A stretch of 26,320 nt of DNA from BOG-908 sp964244615 (GTDB lineage: Bacteria; Pseudomonadota; Alphaproteobacteria; Acetobacterales; Acetobacteraceae): NCBI GenBank assembly GCA_964244615.1, contig CAXTJP010000030.1:1-26320 (forward strand), written 5' to 3'. The notes below the pieces were generated by a model. That model had not been told where the DNA came from. It ran no database searches and worked only from the letters and a program-made list of their open reading frames with translations. Positions 1-6,845 of the stretch are shown here, in pieces (the first letter of the stretch is position 1; each line of letters starts with the position of its first letter). The translations under genes and the position numbers were made by a program.

Positions 1-147
1 ACCGCCGGCGACACCGCCGAGCAGGGCGCCGGCGCCGGCACCGATGCCCGCGCCGCCCAGCGCGCGCTGTCCGGGATCGTAGGGGTTCGTGCAGCCGGCC
101 AGGCCGATCAGGCCGGCGAGGCCGAGTGTGACTGCGGTTCTGCGCAT
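1..147 (-). CDS. Glycine-zipper lipoprotein, 3' part outside window
   Basis: The visible 49 codons begin with a charged MRRT stretch, a hydrophobic segment and the lipobox LAGC (Cys at about residue 18), so the product should be a lipid-anchored envelope protein cleaved by signal peptidase II. After the Cys comes a short polar linker (TNPYDPGQRA) and then a Gly/Ala-rich run (GGAGIGAGAGALLGG) typical of glycine-zipper domains, which pack as membrane-associated helices. The start is supported by an AGGGAGAG ribosome-binding site just upstream on the minus strand. The gene runs off the left edge, so length and C-terminus are unknown. It is divergent from mreB. Function beyond a small structural lipoprotein cannot be claimed. 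Confidence 0.8.
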   Translation of the reverse strand, partial: MRRTAVTLGLAGLIGLAGCTNPYDPGQRALGGAGIGAGAGALLGGVAGG

Positions 148-171
148 GGTTATGCTCTCCCTGTGGTCGTA

Positions 172-255
172 TCAGCGTGGCGTCGCGGCGTTGCCCACGG
201 CACCGGCGCCGGCACCGATCGGGCCGCCGGTGACCGCGCGTGTCCCGGGGTTCCG
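172..255 (-). pseudogene. Possible remnant of a second glycine-zipper gene
   Basis: On the minus strand one frame ending in TGA at 172-174 reads PGTRAVTGGPIGAGAGAVGNAATPR. This looks like a glycine-zipper segment and resembles the intact lipoprotein that starts 25 bases further on. No lipobox, start codon or convincing ribosome-binding site precedes it in this frame. It may be a decayed tandem copy. Gly/Ala-rich readings arise easily by chance in DNA this rich in GGC and GCC, so confidence is low. Confidence 0.25.
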
Positions 256-504
256 CCCGCGGCGGATGGGGCACGGACGGTCAGGATCGGCAGCATGATG
301 CGATACATGGTGTGGCGGCTCCCGCGTGTGAACGTAGCGTAGCTTTGCTTACAAATTGAAAAGCCCATCGGAGCGGGGGGTTTCCGGGGCTGGCGGTTGG
401 GGGTAAGACGCGGCGCTTCCAGCGAGGCCAGGGGTCGACCCCTGGACCCTGCTGAGGCCGTCAGGCGAAAGCGTCCTGCGCAGGACGGCCCCAACCCCGT
501 CATT

Positions 505-509
505 CGAGG
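505..509 (+). promoter_or_regulatory. mreB ribosome-binding site
   Basis: CGAGG lies 8 bases before the ATG at 518. It is only 2 bases from the in-frame GTG at 512, which is too close, so the ATG is preferred as the mreB start. Confidence 0.6.
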
Positions 510-517
510 CCGTGTTC

Positions 518-1561
518 ATGTTCTCCCGCCTGCTAGGCGCCATGTCCGCCGACATGGCCATCGACCTCGGCACCGCCAACACGCTGGTCTACGTGAAGGG
601 CCGCGGCATCGTGCTGGCCGAGCCGAGCGTGGTGGCCATCGCCGACGTGCGTGGCAAAAAGCAGGTCCTGGCGGTGGGCGAGGAGGCCAAGATGATGCTC
701 GGCCGCACGCCGGGCAACATCTCCGCCATACGCCCGATGCGCGACGGGGTGATCGCCGACTTCGAGGTCGCCGAGGAGATGATCAAGCATTTCATCCGCA
801 AGGTGCACAACCGGCGCAGCTTCGCCTCGCCCATCATCATCGTCTGCGTGCCGTCCGGATCCACCGCCGTCGAGCGACGCGCCATCCAGGAATCCGCCGA
901 ATCGGCCGGGGCGCGACGCGTGCTGCTGATCGAGGAGCCGATGGCCGCCGCCATCGGCGCCGGCTTGCCGGTCACCGAGCCTTCGGGCAGCATGATCGTC
1001 GACATCGGCGGCGGCACGACCGAGGTGGCGGTCATCTCGCTCGGCGGCATCGTCTACTCTCGTTCGGTCAGGGTCGGCGGCGACAAGATGGACGAGGCGA
1101 TCACCAGCTACATACGCCGCAACCATAACCTGCTGATCGGCGAGAGTTCGGCCGAGCGCATCAAGATCGGGCTGGGCGCCGCCCGCCCGGCCGAGAACGG
1201 CGACGATGGTCCCTGGCAGGAGGTGCGCGGCCGCGACATGATCAACGGTGTGCCGCGCGAGGTGCTGGTCAGCCAGCGGCAGATTTCCGAGAGCCTGGCC
1301 GAGCCGGTGTTCCAGATCGTCGAGGCGGTCCGGACCGCGCTGGAGATGACGCCGCCGGAACTGGCGGCCGACATCGTCGACAAGGGCATCGTGCTGACCG
1401 GCGGCGGCGCGCTGCTGCACCGGCTGGACCAGGTGCTGCGCGAGGCGACCGGCCTGCCGGTGGTGGTGGCGGAGGAGCCGCTGTCCTGCGTGGTGCTCGG
1501 CACCGGACGCGCCCTGGAGGAACTCAAGCGGCTGCGCAACGTGCTCACCACGATGTATTAA
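518..1561 (+). CDS. mreB: Rod shape-determining protein MreB (actin homologue)
   Basis: A 347-residue bacterial actin, the usual family length. MreB polymerises with ATP under the inner membrane and guides the elongation machinery. The phosphate-1 loop DLGTANTLVY (Asp16), the phosphate-2 loop DIGGGTTEVAVISLGG (about 162-177) and the adenosine motif LTGGGALL (about 293-300) are all present. The N-terminal MFSRLLG segment before the actin fold is the typical membrane-binding amphipathic stretch. The ATG at 518 is chosen over the GTG at 512 because of ribosome-binding-site spacing. It is the first gene of the mreB-mreC-mreD-mrdA operon. Its stop codon lies in a 9-base tandem repeat that supplies a second in-frame stop. 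Confidence 0.97.
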   Translation: MFSRLLGAMSADMAIDLGTANTLVYVKGRGIVLAEPSVVAIADVRGKKQVLAVGEEAKMMLGRTPGNISAIRPMRDGVIADFEVAEEMIKHFIRKVHNRRSFASPIIIVCVPSGSTAVERRAIQESAESAGARRVLLIEEPMAAAIGAGLPVTEPSGSMIVDIGGGTTEVAVISLGGIVYSRSVRVGGDKMDEAITSYIRRNHNLLIGESSAERIKIGLGAARPAENGDDGPWQEVRGRDMINGVPREVLVSQRQISESLAEPVFQIVEAVRTALEMTPPELAADIVDKGIVLTGGGALLHRLDQVLREATGLPVVVAEEPLSCVVLGTGRALEELKRLRNVLTTMY

Positions 1562-1573
1562 TCGTATTAATCG
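1556..1573 (+). repeat. 9-bp tandem repeat duplicating the mreB stop
   Basis: TATTAATCG occurs twice without a gap (1556-1564 and 1565-1573). The first copy contains the final Tyr codon and TAA stop of mreB; the second places another TAA in the same frame 9 bases on. It looks like a short slippage or duplication event. Confidence 0.85.
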
Positions 1574-1664
1574 CTGTCCGAAAGCCGGTGTAGACCGGTG
1601 ACCGGCTGGCCGTGTTAATGCTAGCGTAACGCTTCGGCAGCCGACGCGCGAGAAGGCACATCGC

Positions 1665-2549
1665 TTGATCAGGCTCTCCATCCAGGCACGACAGGCGCTG
1701 GCGCGCCTGACCCTTCCGGTGCTGATCCTGGCCTCGCTGGCGCTGATGCTGCTTGGCCGCGCCACCCCGCTGGTCCCCGAACGCGCCCGGATCACCCTGT
1801 CGGACGCGCTGGCGCCGATCTACGCGGTGGTGGACGTGCCGCTACGGGCGATGCGAGCCGCCGGGCGCAGGGTGGCCGAGACGATGTCGCTGCGTTCGGA
1901 AAACGAGCGGCTGCGGCTGGAGAACGAGCGGCTGCGCCACTGGTACGACGTGGCCATGGCGCTGGACTCCGAGAACGTCACCCTCAAGGACAATCTGCGC
2001 TGGGTGCCCGACCCTAAGCTCAGTTTCGTCACTGCGCGCGTGGTGGCCGATGCCGGCGGTGTCTATGCCCGGTCGGTGCTGCTCTCGGTCGGGCCGAACA
2101 GCACGGTGCGCCGGGGCGAGGTGGCGCTGGATGCGGCCGGGCTCGCCGGACGGGTGACGGAAGTCGGTGTGCGCAGCGCCCGTGTGCTGCTGATCACCGA
2201 CATGAACAGCCGCATTCCCGTGCTGCTGGAACACAGCCGTGCCCGTGCCATCCTGGTCGGCGCCAACGCGCCGAGCCCCCGGCTGCTTTATCTGCAAGAC
2301 GGCGTGCATCCCGAAGAGGGGGAACGGGTCGTGACCTCGGCGGAGGCCGGCGCCTTCCCGGCCGGCCTGCTGATCGGCGCGGTGCATTACGGGGCCGCAG
2401 GCCAGATGGAGGTGGCCCCCGCCGCCGATCTCGGCCGGCTGGAGGTGGTGCGAATCTTCGACTACGGCCTGGGCGGCATCGAACCGCCCGAGGCCCCGGG
2501 CCGGGCGGCGGCCTCGGCGGCGTCGCCCTTGGGGACAGGGGCTCGGTAG
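1665..2549 (+). CDS. mreC: Rod shape-determining protein MreC
   Basis: A 294-residue periplasmic scaffold of the elongasome that links MreB to PBP2. It has a short cytoplasmic N-terminus, one membrane helix (about 14-31), a coiled coil rich in SENERLRLENERLR repeats (about 65-112), and then the beta domain with typical segments such as ARVVADAGGVYARSVLLSVG and GLAGRVTEVG. The C-terminus is a short Pro/Ala/Gly tail. Translation appears to start at TTG (1665), supported by AGAAGG 8 bases upstream; no ATG is better placed. A gap of 103 bases separates it from mreB, larger than the other gaps in the operon. Confidence 0.95.
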   Translation: MIRLSIQARQALARLTLPVLILASLALMLLGRATPLVPERARITLSDALAPIYAVVDVPLRAMRAAGRRVAETMSLRSENERLRLENERLRHWYDVAMALDSENVTLKDNLRWVPDPKLSFVTARVVADAGGVYARSVLLSVGPNSTVRRGEVALDAAGLAGRVTEVGVRSARVLLITDMNSRIPVLLEHSRARAILVGANAPSPRLLYLQDGVHPEEGERVVTSAEAGAFPAGLLIGAVHYGAAGQMEVAPAADLGRLEVVRIFDYGLGGIEPPEAPGRAAASAASPLGTGAR

Positions 2550-2554
2550 CCGGT

Positions 2555-3103
2555 TTGGACCGCACACCCGGCATCCGGCCGCGGCTGGGGCTTTGGCATC
2601 GGCTCGACGTGGCCTCGCGCTATGCCTTTCCGGGCGTGCAGACCGTCGCCGTCATGCTGCTGCTGTCGGCGCCGCTCGGCCTGCCCGGCCAGGCGCAGCT
2701 GCAGCCGGCCTGGGCCATGGCCTGCGTGTATTTCTGGTCGCTGTACCGCCCCGCCGCCATGCCGGCGCTGCTGGTGTTCGGGGCGGGGCTGCTGCTCGAC
2801 CTGCTGGCGCAGGGGCCCGTCGGCATACAGGCGCTGGTGCTGCTGCTGATCCATGGGGTCGCCCTGCGCACCCGAAGGGTGCTGACGCGCAGCCCGTTCG
2901 CGCTCGTCTGGCTGGTCTTCGCGGGCCTGGCCGCCGCATCCGCGACGGCGGAGTGGCTGCTGGTCTCGGTGCTGACCTGGCGGGTGGTCCCGCCCTGGCC
3001 GGGCCTGTTCGAGCTGGGCGTCGCCGCCGGCATCTACCCGTTCCTGTCCGCCTACCTGATCACCCTGCACCGCGGCCGCGCCGCGCCCGAGCAGGCGAGC
3101 TGA
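2555..3103 (+). CDS. mreD: Rod shape-determining protein MreD
   Basis: A small polytopic inner-membrane protein (182 residues from this start) with about five hydrophobic helices and the MreD-like segment GLLLDLLAQGPVGIQALVLLLIHG. It belongs to the elongasome with MreC, PBP2 and RodA. Sequence conservation in MreD is weak, so the call rests largely on position between mreC and mrdA plus the membrane topology. The TTG at 2555, five bases after the mreC stop, is the likely start; a GTG at 2609 is an alternative. The stop codon overlaps the mrdA ATG by one base (TGATG), which implies coupled translation. Confidence 0.92.
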   Translation: MDRTPGIRPRLGLWHRLDVASRYAFPGVQTVAVMLLLSAPLGLPGQAQLQPAWAMACVYFWSLYRPAAMPALLVFGAGLLLDLLAQGPVGIQALVLLLIHGVALRTRRVLTRSPFALVWLVFAGLAAASATAEWLLVSVLTWRVVPPWPGLFELGVAAGIYPFLSAYLITLHRGRAAPEQAS

Positions 3104-4962
3104 TGAAGCAAGAGGGCACACGCAACGGCGTGTTCACCCGCCGGGCGCTGCTGGTGATGGCGGGGCAGGTGGCCGCGCTTGGCGCGCTCGGGGTGAAGCT
3201 GTACCGCGTGCAGGTGGAGCAGGGCGCCAAATACGCCACGCTCGCCGACAGCAACCGGATCAGCGCCAGGCTGATCGCCTCGCCGCGCGGCCGCATCCTG
3301 GACCGGTTCGGCCAGGTCCTGGCGGGCAACACGCTGAACTGGCGCGCGCTGATCCTGGCCGAGGAGACGACGGACATCGCCGCCACCCTGGCCGCGTTCG
3401 ACCGCCTGGTGCCGCTCGAGGACCACGACCGGGCGCGGATCGAGCGGGACATGAAGCACAACCGGCGTTTCATTCCGGTGACGCTGAAGGAGTTCCTCGA
3501 CTGGGACCAGATGGCGCGCATCGAGGTGAACGCGCCCGACCTGCCCGGCGTGCTGGTCGATGTGGGAACCACCCGGCACTACCCGTTCGGCCCGGACCTC
3601 GCGCACATCGTGGGCTACGTGGCGCCACCGAGCGAGGCGGATCTGGGCGACGACCCGGTTCTGGCCCTGCCGGGCGTGCGTGTCGGCCGTGCCGGCGTGG
3701 AGCAGTTCCACGAGGAGGGGCTGCGCGGCGATGCGGGCGAGGTGCAGATGGAGGTCAACGCCGTCGGCCGGGTGATACGCGAGCTCGACCGCACCGACGG
3801 CACGCCTGGCGACGAGGTCGGGCTGACCATCGACGTCGACCTGCAGCGCAGCATCCTGGCCCGCCTCGGCGACACCGCAGCCAGCGCCGTGGTGATGGAC
3901 TGCACCAACGGCGAAGTGCTGGCCATGACCACCACGCCGAGCTTCGACCCTGCATTGTTCGACAGCGGCGTGAGCCAGGCGCAGTGGAACGAGTGGACGT
4001 CCGACCGCAAGACGCCGCTGATCAACAAGGCGACTGCGGGCGTGTACCCGCCCGGCTCCACCTTCAAGATGGTGGTGGGCCTGGCCGGGCTGCGGGCCGG
4101 GGTCATCACCACCTCGGACCGGATCAGCTGCCCCGGCTTCATCGACCTCGGCGACACCCGTTTCCACTGCTGGAAGAAGCACGGCCACGGCTCGCTCGAC
4201 CTGCATGGCGGGCTCAAGCACTCCTGCGACGTGTTCTTCTACGAGGTCGCCCGACGCGCCGGCATCGATGCGGTGGCGCAGACGGCGAACAGTTTCAGCT
4301 TCGGCATCGATACCGGCGTGGACCTGCCCGGCGCCCGCAAGGGGCTGATGCCGACCCAGGCCTGGCGACGCCGGCACGGCCACGCCTGGAACATCGGCGA
4401 CACCATCAGCTGCGGCATCGGCCAGGGTTTCGTTCTCGCGACGCCGCTGCAGCTGGCCACCTATGTCAGCCGCATCGCCACCGGCCGCGCCGTGGTGCCG
4501 CACGTCACGCGACGGGTCGCAGGTGCCGCCCAGACCGGCAGCAAGCCGGAGGACTGGCCGGTGCTGGACGTGCCGGAGGACGCGCTCGCCGTGGTACGGG
4601 CCGGCATGTTCGCCGTGGTCAACGAGGCGGGCGGCACCGCGCCGCATGCGCGGCTCGGCCTGCCCGGCCTGCAGCTGGCCGGCAAGACCGGGTCGAGCCA
4701 GGTGCGACGCGTCAGCCGCTGGGCGCGCGAGCACGGGCATTTCAACAGTGCGAGCCTGCCTTGGGAGTTCCGCCCGCACGCGCTGTTCGTCTGCTTCGCG
4801 CCGTACGATGCCCCGCGCTACGCCGTCGCGGTCGTGGTCGAGCACGGCAACGCCGGCGCGGACGTGGCCGCCCCGTTGGCGCGCGACATCATGCGCGACA
4901 CCATCACCCGCGACCCGGCGAACCGGCAGGTCGCACCGGGCCAGACGATCGCGTCCGGCTAG
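3103..4962 (+). CDS. mrdA: Penicillin-binding protein 2, elongation transpeptidase
   Basis: A 619-residue class B PBP that cross-links peptidoglycan during side-wall elongation. It has a short cytoplasmic tail, one membrane anchor (about 14-35), the dimerisation/pedestal region with SPRGRILDRFGQVLAGN (about 60-76), and the transpeptidase domain. The catalytic motifs are complete: STFK with Ser319 and Lys322, SCD at 374-376 (the SxN position), and KTG at 528-530. The ATG overlaps the mreD stop. The same frame stays open upstream to 2593, but that part is out-of-frame mreD and should not be included. In many relatives rodA, the cognate glycosyltransferase, follows directly; here it does not. 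Confidence 0.96.
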   Translation: MKQEGTRNGVFTRRALLVMAGQVAALGALGVKLYRVQVEQGAKYATLADSNRISARLIASPRGRILDRFGQVLAGNTLNWRALILAEETTDIAATLAAFDRLVPLEDHDRARIERDMKHNRRFIPVTLKEFLDWDQMARIEVNAPDLPGVLVDVGTTRHYPFGPDLAHIVGYVAPPSEADLGDDPVLALPGVRVGRAGVEQFHEEGLRGDAGEVQMEVNAVGRVIRELDRTDGTPGDEVGLTIDVDLQRSILARLGDTAASAVVMDCTNGEVLAMTTTPSFDPALFDSGVSQAQWNEWTSDRKTPLINKATAGVYPPGSTFKMVVGLAGLRAGVITTSDRISCPGFIDLGDTRFHCWKKHGHGSLDLHGGLKHSCDVFFYEVARRAGIDAVAQTANSFSFGIDTGVDLPGARKGLMPTQAWRRRHGHAWNIGDTISCGIGQGFVLATPLQLATYVSRIATGRAVVPHVTRRVAGAAQTGSKPEDWPVLDVPEDALAVVRAGMFAVVNEAGGTAPHARLGLPGLQLAGKTGSSQVRRVSRWAREHGHFNSASLPWEFRPHALFVCFAPYDAPRYAVAVVVEHGNAGADVAAPLARDIMRDTITRDPANRQVAPGQTIASG

Positions 4963-5045
4963 GCGCCTCGCCGGCTGGCGTTTTGGCGATGGGCGCGGCA
5001 GACAGGCGGCGCGGCTGCAGTCGCAGCGCTGATCGGGATCAATCG

Positions 5046-6056
5046 ATGCGCCTCTATCGCCTGCCCAGACAGACCGGTTTCGACGATCTGACGCTGACAC
5101 ACGCGGACCTGCCCGCCTGCGGGCGCGGCCAGGCGCTGGTGCGCATGCGTGCCGCGTCGCTGAACTTCCGCGACCTGTCGGTGGCGACCGGCAAGTACAT
5201 GATGAGCGCGCTGCCGCCCGACCTGGTGCCGCTGTCCGACGGCGCGGGCGAGGTTGTTGAGATCGGCGAGGGCGTGAGCCGGGTCAAGCCGGGCGACCGC
5301 GTGGCCGGCACCTTCATGCAGGGCTGGCTGGGCGGCGAGATGGAGCCGTCGCATGGCGGCACCGCGCTGGGCGGCGCCATCGACGGCGTGCTGGCCGAGT
5401 ACGTGGTGTTCGACGCGGCCGGCCTGGTAACCATCCCGGAACACCTGTCCTACGAGCAGGCGGCGACGCTGCCCTGCGCCGCGGTCACCGCCTGGAACGC
5501 GTTGTTCGGCCTGCATCCGCTGCAGCCGGGCCAGACGGTGCTGATCCTGGGCACCGGCGGCGTGTCGATCTTCGCGCTGCAGTTCGCGCACGCCGCGGGC
5601 GCGCGGGTGATCGCCACCTCGTCCAGTGACGAGAAGCTGGCGCGGGCCCAGGCGCTCGGCGCCTCGGACGGGATCAACTACAAGGCGGTACCGGAGTGGC
5701 AGGCCAAGGTGCGTGACCTGACCGACGGACGCGGCGTGGACCACGTGGTGGAGGTCGGCGGCCCCGGCACGCTGCAGCGCTCGCTGGGCGCCGCCCGGCA
5801 GGGCGGGGTGGTGACGCTGATCGGCGTGCTCACCCGCGGGCAGGTCGACCCGCTCGCCATCTTCGGCAGCGGGGCGATGGTGCGGCCGATCTACGTCGGA
5901 TCGCGCCAGATGTTCGAGGCGATGAACCGCGCGATCACGCTGCATCGCATCGAGCCGGTAATCGACCGGATGTTCCCGTTCGAGTCGGCGCCCGAGGCTT
6001 ATCGTGCCCTGAAGGGCGCCACCCATGTGGGCAAGATCGTGATCAGCATCGGTTAG
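5046..6056 (+). CDS. Zinc-free MDR-family NAD(P)-dependent oxidoreductase
   Basis: A 336-residue medium-chain dehydrogenase/reductase. The N-terminal GroES-like fold contains AASLNFRDLSVATGKY and GAGEVVEIGEGVSRVKPGDRV. The Rossmann domain starts near PGQTVLILGTGGVSIFALQFAHAAGARVI, with the nucleotide-binding GTGGVS at about 169-174. The catalytic-zinc Cys and the four-Cys structural zinc cluster of classical alcohol dehydrogenases are not seen, so it is more like quinone oxidoreductases or zinc-independent reductases. The substrate cannot be inferred. It lies 83 bases after mrdA on the same strand and could be read through from the shape operon, although no functional link is evident. Annotation pipelines often label such proteins NAD(P)-dependent alcohol dehydrogenase. 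Confidence 0.88.
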   Translation: MRLYRLPRQTGFDDLTLTHADLPACGRGQALVRMRAASLNFRDLSVATGKYMMSALPPDLVPLSDGAGEVVEIGEGVSRVKPGDRVAGTFMQGWLGGEMEPSHGGTALGGAIDGVLAEYVVFDAAGLVTIPEHLSYEQAATLPCAAVTAWNALFGLHPLQPGQTVLILGTGGVSIFALQFAHAAGARVIATSSSDEKLARAQALGASDGINYKAVPEWQAKVRDLTDGRGVDHVVEVGGPGTLQRSLGAARQGGVVTLIGVLTRGQVDPLAIFGSGAMVRPIYVGSRQMFEAMNRAITLHRIEPVIDRMFPFESAPEAYRALKGATHVGKIVISIG

Positions 6057-6062
6057 AAAGCA

Positions 6063-6082
6063 GTCCTCTTTTAAAAAGGGAC
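6063..6082 (+). terminator. Weak hairpin after the MDR gene
   Basis: GTCCTCTTTT followed directly by AAAAAGGGAC forms an imperfect inverted repeat (one G-U pair and one C-A mismatch) 6 bases after the MDR stop. It is followed by an A-run rather than a T-run, so it is not a standard intrinsic terminator on the plus strand. Confidence 0.3.
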
Positions 6083-6151
6083 CAAAAAACTTTTGCTTAT
6101 CGGTCGGGTGTTTGCAGAAGCCTCCGCGACAGCACGACCAGAAGTTCTTTG

Positions 6152-6173
6152 CTTCTTTCTTTCAAGAAAGAAG
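6152..6173. terminator. Perfect AT-rich hairpin between convergent genes
   Basis: CTTCTTTCTT and AAGAAAGAAG are perfect 10-base arms around the 2-base centre TC. The element lies between the convergent MDR and DUF1045 genes and can act as a bidirectional terminator. The TGA stop of the DUF1045 gene (6162-6164) falls at its centre, so the last codons of the minus-strand gene lie in one arm. The pattern recalls AT-rich hairpins that I associate with gene ends in Acetobacteraceae genomes; that link is from memory and not tested. Confidence 0.6.
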
Positions 6174-6845
6174 GCCTTCCTCGCCAAGCAGTCTCACCCG
6201 TTCAGCGACCAGAAACGGCGCAAGACCCTCTTTCTGAGTGAACACGGCAAGCTCGCGGACGGATCGCTCGTGGCGCAGCGCCGGGGCGAAATGCGCCTCG
6301 GCCAGCGGACGAAGCCTGGCCATCTCCGCCGCGTCCAGCCGGCCGGTGAGGGTCATGTGAAAGTGCCAGTGTCGCATCACGTGCGGGTAGCCCCAGCGTA
6401 GCAGCAGGGCATCCTGCTCCCGCGTCAACGCAGACTGGCGACGGCGCGCGAGTTCGGCCGGGTCCGGCGGGTGTCGGTGCGGATCCGTCACCCGCACGCA
6501 GGCATCGGCAAGCGCTTGCAGGTCGAGGCAGAGGCGGGTTTCGCGCAAGGCGAGGAAGCCTCCGAAATCCTGGACCGCCAGCGCGGGCAGGGGAAAGGGC
6601 GCGATGCCCGCCGCCAGGCTGCGGACGGCCGCCATGAACGGCTTCCACCCCGTGCTCAGCCGCATGGGCGGCCGCAGCGTCGCGTGGAAGCCGTAAAGGC
6701 GCGGCGCCGCGGTGGCGGCCTGCAGCCCCGCGATGTCGGGCTGCGGCCGCGCAACTCCATGCTCGGGGTCGCGGCCGAGCCAGGCGTTGCCCGCCTGCGC
6801 CAGGGGATCGCCCGGTTCCGGCGTCCAGTAGAGCGCCACGCGCAT
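6162..6845 (-). CDS. DUF1045 2H-phosphoesterase, phosphonate-associated
   Basis: A 227-residue protein of the DUF1045 family, found beside phn genes and often named putative phosphonate metabolism protein. It shows both short motifs of the 2H phosphoesterase fold: YGFHATLRPP with HAT at 54-56, and HFHMTLTG with HMT at 163-165. It opens with the family-typical MRVALYWTPEPGDPL. The family is thought to act on cyclic or ribosyl phosphate intermediates made from phosphonates, but the exact reaction is not certain. Its ATG overlaps the phnM stop by one base (TGATG), so the two are translated together. The stop lies in the centre of the terminator hairpin at 6152-6173. Confidence 0.88.
   Translation of the reverse strand: MRVALYWTPEPGDPLAQAGNAWLGRDPEHGVARPQPDIAGLQAATAAPRLYGFHATLRPPMRLSTGWKPFMAAVRSLAAGIAPFPLPALAVQDFGGFLALRETRLCLDLQALADACVRVTDPHRHPPDPAELARRRQSALTREQDALLLRWGYPHVMRHWHFHMTLTGRLDAAEMARLRPLAEAHFAPALRHERSVRELAVFTQKEGLAPFLVAERVRLLGEEGLLS

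Larger units (their letters stand above)
148..517. other. Divergent intergenic region before mreB
   Basis: These 370 bases separate the lipoprotein (minus) from mreB (plus). Apart from the possible glycine-zipper remnant, no gene is supported; the reading frames crossing it have no ribosome-binding site or recognisable product. An AT-rich patch at about 335-362, in otherwise GC-rich DNA, is the likeliest place for promoters in either direction, but no well-spaced -35/-10 pair could be assigned. The long stretch between that patch and mreB would make a leader of roughly 150 bases for the shape operon. Confidence 0.5.

Noticed and set aside
3052..5100. 682-codon open frame on the minus strand opposite mreD and mrdA
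   Set aside because: No ribosome-binding site, no recognisable domain, His/Arg/Gly-rich composition typical of antisense frames in GC-rich DNA; the plus strand carries a full PBP2 with all motifs.
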